Source: an uncultured Lachnospiraceae bacterium (GTDB lineage: Bacteria; Bacillota; Clostridia; Lachnospirales; Lachnospiraceae). Taken from it: DNA of 13,235 bases. Positions within the stretch are counted from its first letter, which is position 1, and each line of letters begins with the position of its first letter. Below, piece after piece: positions 1 through 6,367 of the stretch. The DNA is taken from positions 1-13,235 of the forward strand of contig CATZYB010000054.1 of assembly GCA_958426095.1 (NCBI GenBank), read 5' to 3'. The position numbers were made by a program, and so were the translations under genes. The notes beneath the pieces are model-generated. The model made no database searches, had not been told where the DNA came from, and worked only from the letters and a program-made list of their open reading frames with translations.

Positions 1-16
1 TCCTAAGTTCTACTTT

Positions 17-45
17 GTTTTATCATTCATTGGCTTAACTGTCAA
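17..45 (-). promoter_or_regulatory. possible divergent promoter reading leftward
   Basis: Read on the minus strand, a perfect -35 hexamer TTGACA (45-40) is followed after 17 bases by TAAAAC (22-17), a 4/6 match to the -10 consensus. If real it would drive a gene to the left of the window, divergent from the MATE gene. The gene itself is not visible, so this rests only on hexamer matches in AT-rich DNA. Confidence 0.3.
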
Positions 46-90
46 TATACAACTGTTCGATCAAAAATAAGTTTGTCAGGATTGCACAAA

Positions 91-107
91 AATTGGTCCA
101 ACCAATC
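91..107. promoter_or_regulatory. FadR/GntR-type operator (PdhR/LldR-like palindrome)
   Basis: AATTGGTCCAACCAATC holds the inverted repeat ATTGGT-CCA-ACCAAT. It matches the operator pattern known for FadR-subfamily GntR repressors such as PdhR and LldR (AATTGGTNNNACCAATT), except for the last base. Its centre lies about 100 bases upstream of the predicted MATE transcription start and about 90 bases from the weak leftward promoter. It may therefore serve an unseen gene to the left. The match is seen directly; the regulator family is inferred from the motif alone, since no GntR gene lies in the window. Confidence 0.5.
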
Positions 108-166
108 TAAACTTTTATGTGCGTTATTGTGCATTTTTTTTGATGCGAAATCCTTTAGCTGCTTGC

Positions 167-194
167 TTGCAACCTGGGATGCAAAGAGTATAAT
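167..194 (+). promoter_or_regulatory. sigma-A-type promoter of the MATE gene
   Basis: TTGCAA (167-172), a 16-base spacer and a perfect TATAAT (189-194) give a housekeeping-type promoter with a predicted start near 201. The ribosome binding site GAGGTG (203-208) follows at once, so the leader would be only about 20 bases, with no room for a riboswitch between start site and gene. Confidence 0.6.
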
Positions 195-219
195 AAATAT
201 CTGAGGTGAAATTTACAGG

Positions 220-1554
220 ATGAAGGAACATGTTTTTTCAAACCGGGCGCTGGCGGCGCTGCTTTTGCCGCTGGTAATTGAACAGTTTTTAAATTCGATG
301 ATGGGAACAGCGGATACGATCATGGTCAGCAATGTAGGTTCTGCGGCCATATCGGCGGCGTCCCTGGTGGATTCTTTAAATATTCTGGTGATCCAGGTCT
401 TTTCGGCATTGGCGGCCGGGGGAACGATTATCTGTTCCCAGTATCTTGGCAGCCATAATGAAAAAGAAGCCAATCGGGCGGCGGTACAGCTTCTGATCGT
501 TGTAGGAGCGATTTCTACAGGGATTATGATCGTATGTCTTATTTTAAATGAACCGCTGCTGCGGCTGATTTTCGGTTCTGTGGAAAACAGCGTTATGGAA
601 GCGGCGAAGATATACTTCTTTTATACGGCGATATCTTTTCCGTTCATCGCTTTGTTTGATGGAGCTTCGTCAATTTTCAGGGCACAGGAGAATACAAAGT
701 GCCCGATGATCATCTCTGTGATTTCAAATGGCTTGAATATCGGTGGAAACGCTGTGCTGATCTGGGGATTTCATATGGGAATTGCCGGAGCGGCGATCGC
801 TACATTGGCGTCCCGGATTTTCTGTGCAGTTGTGGTCCTTTATTTTTTACATAAACCGGGAAATGTGATAGCTATGCGGCATTTGAGCCGTCCGGACGGA
901 AAATTAATCTGTCGGATATTGTCGATCGGTTTGCCGTCGGGCGTCGAAAACGGGATGTTTCAGTTTGGAAAGCTGGCGATCCAATCGACGGTGTCTACTC
1001 TGGGAACGGTGGCGATCGCAGCACAGGCCATGACGAATATCTTGGAAAATCTCAGTGGTATCGCGGCTATTGGAATCGGCATTGGTCTGATGACGGTAGT
1101 GGGGCAGTGCATGGGCGGCGGACTGAAGGAAGAGGCGGCCTATTATATAAAAAAACTGACGGGCGTCAGCGAAATCGTAGTTATCCTGAGCAGTCTCCTT
1201 GTCTTTGCGCTGGTGCGTCCGGTAACGCATTTCGGCGGGATGGAAGCGGAGAGCGCCGATTTGTGTATTTATATGATCGGCTGGATCACAGTGGTGAAAC
1301 CGCTGGTCTGGACACTGTCTTTTATTCCGGCCTATGGTATGCGGGCGGCTGGAGATGTGCGCTTTTCTATGGTGACGTCTACAGTGACCATGTGGCTTTT
1401 CCGGGTAACATTATGCATTGTTTTATGCCGGTTTTTCGGTTTCGGTCCGATGGCGGTCTGGATTGGAATGTTTACGGACTGGACAGTCCGGGGAATCGTG
1501 TTCACGTTGCGGTTTTTCAGCGGAAAATGGGCAGAATTTCATGTCATTCCATAG
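220..1554 (+). CDS. MATE family multidrug/cation efflux transporter
   Basis: Predicted 444-residue inner-membrane exporter of the MATE (MatE, NorM/DinF-like) family, which expels organic cations, drugs or metabolites using Na+ or H+ gradients. Length and the run of about 12 hydrophobic segments fit the family. Family-like motifs are visible: an N-terminal segment containing GTADTIMVSNVG (about residues 29-40), SQYLGSHN after the second helix, and at the start of the second half a segment with ENGMFQFGKL (about 242-251), showing the internal two-fold repeat of MATE proteins. The start at 220 is supported by GAGGTG 11 bases upstream and a perfect -10 box. It appears monocistronic, because the nitroreductase gene 70 bases downstream has its own promoter. 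The substrate cannot be inferred. Family assignment is confident. Confidence 0.93.
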   Translation: MKEHVFSNRALAALLLPLVIEQFLNSMMGTADTIMVSNVGSAAISAASLVDSLNILVIQVFSALAAGGTIICSQYLGSHNEKEANRAAVQLLIVVGAISTGIMIVCLILNEPLLRLIFGSVENSVMEAAKIYFFYTAISFPFIALFDGASSIFRAQENTKCPMIISVISNGLNIGGNAVLIWGFHMGIAGAAIATLASRIFCAVVVLYFLHKPGNVIAMRHLSRPDGKLICRILSIGLPSGVENGMFQFGKLAIQSTVSTLGTVAIAAQAMTNILENLSGIAAIGIGIGLMTVVGQCMGGGLKEEAAYYIKKLTGVSEIVVILSSLLVFALVRPVTHFGGMEAESADLCIYMIGWITVVKPLVWTLSFIPAYGMRAAGDVRFSMVTSTVTMWLFRVTLCIVLCRFFGFGPMAVWIGMFTDWTVRGIVFTLRFFSGKWAEFHVIP

Positions 1555-1565
1555 ATTAAGGGATA

Positions 1566-1594
1566 TAGACAAACCCCGGAGGAAAAGGTATACT
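1566..1594 (+). promoter_or_regulatory. promoter of the nitroreductase-HD operon
   Basis: TAGACA (1566-1571, 5/6), a 17-base spacer and TATACT (1589-1594, 5/6) lie 11 bases after the MATE stop codon. The predicted start is near 1601, just ahead of the GGAGGG ribosome binding site at 1614-1619. It separates the following two genes from the transporter. Confidence 0.6.
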
Positions 1595-1624
1595 TTATGA
1601 TAACGATGAAATTGGAGGGATTTT

Positions 1625-2149
1625 ATGAAAACGATATTTAAACGGCGCAGTGTAAGAAAATATACGGAGACTCCTGTGACGGACGAACAGGTGAAACAGA
1701 TCATCCGGGCAGGCATGGCGGCTCCGAGTGCAAAGAACAGCAGGGAGTGGGTATTTATTGTGCTGCGCGATCCGGAGATTTACAGGACATTTTCCGAAGT
1801 CCATGTCAATGCGTTTGCAATGAAAACGGCCCAGGCGGCGATTCTTGTCTGTGCAGATTTATCAAAGGAACAGGATCCGGGACAGGGATGGTGGATTCAG
1901 GATTGTTCAGCAGCCATGGAAAATATGCTGCTTGAAGCAACAGATCTGGGATTGGGTTCTCTATGGCTTGGGGTACATCCAAAACCGGACCGCATTGCGT
2001 GTATGAAGAAAGTGTGCAGGCTGCCGGAAGGTGTTGAGCCGTTAGGTATTGTGGCATTGGGAGAGCCGACGAAAGAGAGGCCGGCCAATGACCGATATAT
2101 TGAGGAGCAGGTATTTTTAGATACTTATGGAAATCCATGGGAGAAATAG
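1625..2149 (+). CDS. nitroreductase family FMN oxidoreductase
   Basis: A 174-residue protein of the nitroreductase fold. These enzymes are cytoplasmic FMN dimers that reduce nitro compounds, quinones or other acceptors with NAD(P)H. The N-terminal KRRSVRKYTE (6-15) is the RRSxRxF/Y motif that binds the FMN phosphate. APSAKNSREWVF (33-44) is the second flavin-contacting block, the segment around DCSAAMENMLLEA (93-105) is the conserved helix, LGSLWLG (110-116) follows, and GEP near residue 147 is the usual C-terminal signature. The length is typical of the small clostridial members. GGAGGG sits 5 bases before the ATG. The HD-domain gene follows 11 bases after the stop, if its supported start is used, so the two are probably co-transcribed. 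The physiological substrate is unknown. Confidence 0.9.
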   Translation: MKTIFKRRSVRKYTETPVTDEQVKQIIRAGMAAPSAKNSREWVFIVLRDPEIYRTFSEVHVNAFAMKTAQAAILVCADLSKEQDPGQGWWIQDCSAAMENMLLEATDLGLGSLWLGVHPKPDRIACMKKVCRLPEGVEPLGIVALGEPTKERPANDRYIEEQVFLDTYGNPWEK

Positions 2150-2160
2150 AGGTAAGGAAA

Positions 2161-2751
2161 ATGAAAAGCACGATCAGCAGAGAGGAAGCACTGGCATTGC
2201 TTCAAAAATATAATAAAGAGGCATTTCATATCCAGCATGGACTGACGGTGGAAGGAACGATGCGCTGGTATGCAAAAGAGCTGGGATATGGAGAAGAGGA
2301 AGATTATTGGGGGATTGTCGGATTGCTCCACGATATCGATTTTGAGTTGTATCCGGAAGAGCATTGCGTGAAGGCGCCGGAGCTTTTACGGGAAGCCGGA
2401 GTCGGCGAGGACATGATTTATTCTATATGCAGTCATGGCTATGGTATCTGCTGCGATCTGGAACCAAAGCATAAGATGGAAAAAGTATTGTTTGCCGCAG
2501 ATGAGCTGACAGGGTTGATCGGTGCGGCAGCGCGGATGCGCCCGTCGAAAAGCGTCATGGATATGGAAGTATCCAGTTTGAAAAAGAAATTTAAAGATAA
2601 ACGGTTTGCTGCGGGATGTTCCAGGGATGTGATCCGGCAGGGAGCAGAAAATCTCGGATGGGAATTAAACGAGCTGTTTGAGAAAACCATTCTGGCTATG
2701 CGTTCCTGTGAAAGCACGATTCTCGATGAAATGCAGAAATTGGGCCTTTAA
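2161..2751 (+). CDS. HD-domain protein, putative metal-dependent phosphohydrolase
   Basis: A 196-residue cytoplasmic HD-superfamily protein. The metal-binding signature is visible as H26, the H57-D58 doublet in GLLHDIDFELYPEEH, H92 in ICSHGYG and D114 in AADELTG. Such proteins hydrolyse phosphomonoesters, phosphodiesters or nucleotides, and the substrate cannot be told here. An in-frame ATG at 2137 would overlap the nitroreductase gene by 13 bases. I prefer 2161, because AGAGG (2148-2152) and AAGGA sit at normal distance before it, while 2137 has no Shine-Dalgarno sequence. It probably forms an operon with the flavoprotein upstream. No terminator is visible after it, so some transcript may run into the ilvB-like gene. 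Confidence 0.87.
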   Translation: MKSTISREEALALLQKYNKEAFHIQHGLTVEGTMRWYAKELGYGEEEDYWGIVGLLHDIDFELYPEEHCVKAPELLREAGVGEDMIYSICSHGYGICCDLEPKHKMEKVLFAADELTGLIGAAARMRPSKSVMDMEVSSLKKKFKDKRFAAGCSRDVIRQGAENLGWELNELFEKTILAMRSCESTILDEMQKLGL

Positions 2752-2831
2752 ATAAAAAATTGGTGTTGAATGAAGACGGATTTTGAATTAATATATATAG
2801 TATCTATCTATTATTACGGGGGTGAAGAAGA

Positions 2832-4448
2832 ATGACAGGTGCAGATGCCATGGTAAAATGTTTAGAAGCACAGGGGATCGACGTGGTATTTGGCTATCCG
2901 GGAGTAGCGATTGCTCCTTTTTATAACAGCCTGTATGATTCAAAGATTCAGAGTATTTTAGTTCGCCAGGAACAGAATGGCGGACATGCAGCCAGTGGTT
3001 ACGCCCGTGTAACAAGGAAACCGGCAGTTTGTATTGCCACATCCGGCCCGGGAGCTACCAATCTGATCACTGGTATTGCCACTGCTTATTCGGACAGTAT
3101 ACCGATGGTAGCAATCACAGGACAGGTGTCGACACAGCTTTTAGGAAAAGATGTTTTTCAGGAGGCCGATATTACCGGGGCCTGTGAACCGTTTGTAAAA
3201 TATAGTTATCTCGTGAAAGATGTAAGGGATATTCCGCGGATTTTTAAAGAGGCTTTTTACATTGCGTCCACCGGACGTCAGGGACCGGTGCTTATTGACG
3301 TACCGATCGATATCCAGAAGCAGGAGTTTGATTATACAGAACCGGGAGAAGTTTCCATCCGGGGTTACAAGCCGAAGATAAAAGGCCATATTGTCCAGAT
3401 TAAAAAGGTGGTTGAGGCCATTCAGAAAGCGAAAAAACCTTTGATCTGTGCCGGAGGCGGCGTAGTTCTTGGACATGCGGAGCCGGTGATGCAGGCGTTT
3501 TGTGAGAAGTACAGTATTCCTGTGGTTACGACGATGATGGGCGTGGGCAGTATGCCGAAACGGCATCCGTTGTTTTTCGGGATGCTTGGAACGAATGGTA
3601 AACCCTACGCAAACCGGGCTGTAGCTGAGAGCGATCTTCTTATTATCGTCGGAGCGAGAGTGAATGACCGGTCGATCGGGGCCTTATCCAAACTGGAACA
3701 GGATCGATTGATCATCCATATTGATATTGATACGGCGGAGATCGGCAAAAACATTGGTCCGACGATTCCATTGGTGGGCGATGCCCGTCTGATTTTTGAA
3801 AGTCTGATGGAATATGATATTAACGTTTCCTTTGAGGAATGGGTTGAACGGCTGCGGAATATTAAAGTGAACTGTGTGGACTACCGTACATTCCATGAAG
3901 GATTTATCAATCCATGTTTGTTTGTTGAGCATCTGACAGAACGGATGGATGAAGATGCTATTTACGTTGCAGATGTGGGACAGAATCAGCTTTGGTCGGC
4001 AGATAACTATGTCATGAAAAAGGGCCGTTTCCTGACAACAGGCGGCTTTGGAACAATGGGTTACGCCATTCCGGCCGCCCTTGGCGCAAAGATGGCGGCG
4101 CCGGACCGTCAGGTGGTTGCCGTCTGCGGCGACGGTTCTTTCCAGATGTCCATGAACGAACTGGCTACTATGCTTCAGAACAATATCAAGGTTAAGATTA
4201 TTATTATGAAGAATATGTACCTTGGTCTTGTACGTGAATATCAGTATAATAATTACGATGAAAATTATATTGCTGTAGAATTGGGCGATATTCCGAATCT
4301 GAGAAAGATTGCGGAGGCCTATGACATGGATTATTTCCATTTGAGAGATATGTCAAAGATGGATGAGACGATTGAAGCTTTCCTGGCTTGTGAGAACTCG
4401 GCTCTGTTCGTCTGCCATGTTTATAAATTTGATAAAGTAAAGGAGTAG
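2832..4448 (+). CDS. ilvB: acetolactate synthase-like large (catalytic) subunit
   Basis: A 538-residue thiamine-diphosphate enzyme. Acetohydroxyacid synthase condenses two pyruvates to 2-acetolactate (valine/leucine) or pyruvate with 2-ketobutyrate (isoleucine). The N-terminal ThDP domain has GYPG (21-24) and the catalytic Glu47 in RQEQ. The TSGPGATNLITG and DVFQEADITG blocks follow. The middle domain has VGARVNDR (273-280). The C-terminal domain has the ThDP/Mg motif from GDG (433-435) to N461. The adjacent ACT-domain subunit supports a biosynthetic AHAS. Several usual signature residues differ: RHEQ is RQEQ, GMHG is GTNG, DDR is NDR, and the substrate-gating Trp of the RQW segment is Tyr470. 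The protein also ends shortly after residue 530, without the usual C-terminal proline-rich segment. GGGGGTG (2818-2824) is the binding site. A TATAGT box (2796-2801) lacks a good -35. Confidence 0.86.
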   Translation: MTGADAMVKCLEAQGIDVVFGYPGVAIAPFYNSLYDSKIQSILVRQEQNGGHAASGYARVTRKPAVCIATSGPGATNLITGIATAYSDSIPMVAITGQVSTQLLGKDVFQEADITGACEPFVKYSYLVKDVRDIPRIFKEAFYIASTGRQGPVLIDVPIDIQKQEFDYTEPGEVSIRGYKPKIKGHIVQIKKVVEAIQKAKKPLICAGGGVVLGHAEPVMQAFCEKYSIPVVTTMMGVGSMPKRHPLFFGMLGTNGKPYANRAVAESDLLIIVGARVNDRSIGALSKLEQDRLIIHIDIDTAEIGKNIGPTIPLVGDARLIFESLMEYDINVSFEEWVERLRNIKVNCVDYRTFHEGFINPCLFVEHLTERMDEDAIYVADVGQNQLWSADNYVMKKGRFLTTGGFGTMGYAIPAALGAKMAAPDRQVVAVCGDGSFQMSMNELATMLQNNIKVKIIIMKNMYLGLVREYQYNNYDENYIAVELGDIPNLRKIAEAYDMDYFHLRDMSKMDETIEAFLACENSALFVCHVYKFDKVKE

Positions 4449-4454
4449 AGACAG

Positions 4455-4931
4455 ATGAAAGGTATATTTTCCGTACTGGTTGAAAACCAGTCTGGTGTGT
4501 TATCAAAAACTGCCGGATTGTTTGCGCGACGGGGATACAATATCGACAGCCTTGCCGTTGGTGAAACAGACAATCATGAGATATCCAATATGACCATCGT
4601 CTCTACAGGAGACGCAAAGGTCATCGATCAGATTGAAAAGCAGTTAAATAAAAAGGTTGATGTGATCAAGGTGCGTCGCTTGAAAGAACTTCAGAGCGTC
4701 TGTCGGGAACTGTTGATGATGAAAATCTCTTATAACAATACGACCCGCAAAGATATTATGGAAGTTTGTATGATCATGAATGCAAAAATTTCTCATGTAT
4801 CCACCAAAAGCATGATTATCGAGCTGGATGCAAGCCCGGATATTATCGAGAGTTTTATCAAGATTGTTCAGCCTTTTGGCATTATCGAGATGGCGCGGAC
4901 GGGTGTCATTGCGCTTCAGAAGGATGAATAA
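4455..4931 (+). CDS. ilvN: acetolactate synthase small (regulatory, ACT-domain) subunit
   Basis: A 158-residue regulatory partner of the catalytic subunit encoded 6 bases upstream. The N-terminal ACT domain (about 2-75) carries the small-subunit pattern GVLSKTAGLFARRGYNIDSL (14-33), then AVGETDN and SNMTIVSTGD. In known enzymes this domain binds valine for feedback inhibition and activates the large subunit. A second ferredoxin-like domain fills about 80-158. The length is normal for IlvN/IlvH. The ribosome binding site AAAGGAG lies inside the last codons of the large-subunit gene, so the two are likely translationally coupled. No ilvC, ilvD or leu genes follow. No intrinsic terminator is visible before the tetR promoter. 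Confidence is high for the family, moderate for valine sensitivity. Confidence 0.9.
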   Translation: MKGIFSVLVENQSGVLSKTAGLFARRGYNIDSLAVGETDNHEISNMTIVSTGDAKVIDQIEKQLNKKVDVIKVRRLKELQSVCRELLMMKISYNNTTRKDIMEVCMIMNAKISHVSTKSMIIELDASPDIIESFIKIVQPFGIIEMARTGVIALQKDE

Positions 4932-4949
4932 TTGAGATAAAAGTAAAAT

Positions 4950-4978
4950 TTGCCAAAACCTGGGAAAAGTGGTAGAAT
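4950..4978 (+). promoter_or_regulatory. promoter of the tetR-family gene
   Basis: TTGCCA (4950-4955, 5/6), a 17-base spacer and TAGAAT (4973-4978, 5/6). The predicted start is near 4985, leaving a leader of about 50 bases with the GAGGAG site at 5023-5028. No clear palindrome overlaps it, so autorepression is not evident here. Confidence 0.6.
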
Positions 4979-5037
4979 GCGGGTAATAAGGGAGACATAT
5001 TTTATTTTTGCGGCGCAACATCGAGGAGAAACAGCTT

Positions 5038-5637
5038 ATGAATCAGAAATCGCAAACCACGGAAGAGGCGCTGGTTGCAGGAATGAAACATTTAATAACC
5101 GTTATGCCATTTGAAAAAATCACTGTGAAGGAGATTGCCGATGCGGCTAATGTAAAGCGTCCGACATTTTATAATCATTTTAAAGACAAATATGATATTA
5201 TCGAGTATATTCTCAAACGGGATCTCATAGAACCGGCCCGGACGCTGGTGTCCCGTGATATGATCGAGGAAGCTGTTCGTCTGATACTTGTGACGATGAA
5301 AATGGATAAGACCTTTTATATGCGTATCGCAAGAATTGGGGATGACTATATTTTCCATCACATTGTGCTGCAGCTTCTGAAGGAAGTGCTGCTGGATGTT
5401 ATGAAGGAGCGTATGGTTGACGAAGATAATGGCAATCCGATGTTGACAATGGATAATATTGCGGAATATTATGCCTATGGACTCACCTTTGGTATCAGCA
5501 AATGGGTCCAAAAGGGCATGAAGATGGAAGTGGACGAGGTGCTTGAGGCATTCAAGGTATTACTATCCGAGTCACTGACAGATCTGATTTATCATCGGAG
5601 TGCAGAACATAATTTGGCAAATATCACAAAAAAATGA
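5038..5637 (+). CDS. TetR/AcrR family transcriptional regulator
   Basis: A 199-residue one-component repressor-type protein. The N-terminal helix-turn-helix is clear: ITVKEIADAANVKRPTFYNHF (about 28-48), followed by KDKYDIIEYI, the usual TetR pattern. The divergent, helical C-terminal half (about 60-190) would bind an unknown ligand and dimerise. I place the start at the ATG at 5038 because GAGGAG (5023-5028) lies 9 bases before it. An upstream in-frame TTG at 5008 has no better site. The gene has its own promoter and a strong terminator, so it is monocistronic. The nearest downstream unit, the MntP-like/radical SAM pair, is the natural candidate target, but that is inference from position only. 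Confidence 0.88.
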   Translation: MNQKSQTTEEALVAGMKHLITVMPFEKITVKEIADAANVKRPTFYNHFKDKYDIIEYILKRDLIEPARTLVSRDMIEEAVRLILVTMKMDKTFYMRIARIGDDYIFHHIVLQLLKEVLLDVMKERMVDEDNGNPMLTMDNIAEYYAYGLTFGISKWVQKGMKMEVDEVLEAFKVLLSESLTDLIYHRSAEHNLANITKK

Positions 5638-5655
5638 CATTTTATTGAAAATGTC
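5636..5655. repeat. 8-bp perfect inverted repeat over the tetR stop codon
   Basis: GACATTTT-ATTG-AAAATGTC is a perfect 8-bp palindrome with a 4-base loop, overlapping the TGA at 5635-5637. It could be an operator for the neighbouring TetR-family protein, which binds short palindromes, or a 3' mRNA hairpin. No U-run follows, so it is not itself a terminator. Confidence 0.5.
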
Positions 5656-5675
5656 GAAAATAGAAAACAGATAGT

Positions 5676-5711
5676 AAAGATTGAATCTTAACAGATTCAA
5701 TCTTTTTTTTT
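5676..5711 (+). terminator. intrinsic terminator after the tetR-family gene
   Basis: A perfect 12-bp stem (5676-5687 with 694-705 of the same block, that is 5694-5705), with AAGATTGAATC pairing to GATTCAATCTT around the loop TTAACA, runs into a stretch of nine T (5703-5711). This separates the regulator transcript from the following operon. Confidence 0.85.
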
Positions 5712-5771
5712 ATGATAATTGGTAAATAAAGACCAGAATACTTAATACAATAATAGAAGGGCGGTGAGCAG

Positions 5772-6353
5772 ATGGCGATTGGTATAGTGGTCATTATTGC
5801 GCTGGGTGTAGGTACTCATATTTTTGAGATCACAATGAAGGCTGCGGCTACACAGGCGAGTTTGAGCAGGAAAAGGATGATTGTGCTTGGCGCTGTTTTT
5901 GGCGGTATACAGATGCTGCTGATGCTCCTGGGATTGTTTGTAACCTGGATTATTGAAGAAACATGTGAGATGAATATGGTCAACCATATTTATCGATATG
6001 CCGCTATACTTTTTTTGTTCATACTTATAGTTAAAAGTTTGTATGAGGGAATACATATAAAAGAGTTCCTGGAATGCCGGGCAGAGCCTTTGTCCTTGAA
6101 TCAGTGGGCGATGCAGGCGGTGCGTACCGGAATTGAGGCTTCGGTTGTAGGGATGAGTATTACTTATTTGAATCCTGATACTTTGTATGATATGGTCTGT
6201 GTTCTGTGTATCAGCATCTTGGCGGCGGTCGGCGGACTTTGGTATGGATACTGGAGCGGTGTTAAAGGGCAGAGAGCGCTGAATTTAAGCGGTGCAGTTT
6301 TGTTAGGAGTTGCCGGCGTGTATATGATTATACGCCAGGGAACAGGAATTTAA
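5772..6353 (+). CDS. MntP-like (DUF204-type) small membrane protein, divergent
   Basis: A 193-residue, very hydrophobic protein with about six membrane helices. Its layout resembles MntP manganese exporters: a two-fold repeat in which GVGTHIFEITMKAA (12-25) corresponds to the first MntP helix (GMSMDAFAAS-like) and GIEASVVGMSI (120-130) to the second (SIDALAVG-like), with a C-terminal GAVLLGVAGVYMIIRQ like the MntP end (GGxxLIxIG). The two MntP acidic residues appear replaced by His15 and Glu122, so manganese export is doubtful and another substrate or a partner role is possible. GGTGAG (5763-5768) precedes the ATG. The radical SAM gene starts 14 bases after the stop, so the two form an operon. 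No yybP-ykoY-like leader fits in the short upstream space. The family link is my reading by eye. Confidence 0.6.
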   Translation: MAIGIVVIIALGVGTHIFEITMKAAATQASLSRKRMIVLGAVFGGIQMLLMLLGLFVTWIIEETCEMNMVNHIYRYAAILFLFILIVKSLYEGIHIKEFLECRAEPLSLNQWAMQAVRTGIEASVVGMSITYLNPDTLYDMVCVLCISILAAVGGLWYGYWSGVKGQRALNLSGAVLLGVAGVYMIIRQGTGI

Positions 6354-6367
6354 GAAGGAGGAAGCAT

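Noticed and set aside
2..70. C-terminal end of an upstream plus-strand gene
   Set aside because: One frame stays open for 22 codons to TAA at 68-70, but this is too short to separate from chance, and a leftward promoter signal lies in the same bases.
83..141. Intrinsic terminator TGCACAA...TTGTGCA plus eight T
   Set aside because: The 7-bp AT-rich stem encloses a 37-base loop. It may fold together with the inner palindrome but is too weak to call.
1107..1559. 150-codon plus-strand frame inside the MATE gene
   Set aside because: It is in an alternative frame of a confident membrane-protein gene and its composition does not look like a protein family.
2752..2831. T-box or leader-peptide attenuator before the acetolactate synthase genes
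   Set aside because: The gap is only 80 bases, with no T-box motif, no codon run for branched-chain amino acids and no terminator hairpin.
3684..4340. 218-codon minus-strand frame
   Set aside because: It is fully antisense to the ThDP domain of the acetolactate synthase gene, and no binding site or family motif was seen.
5712..5771. yybP-ykoY manganese riboswitch before the MntP-like gene
   Set aside because: Only 60 bases lie between the terminator and the gene, too short for that riboswitch, and its conserved loops are not visible.
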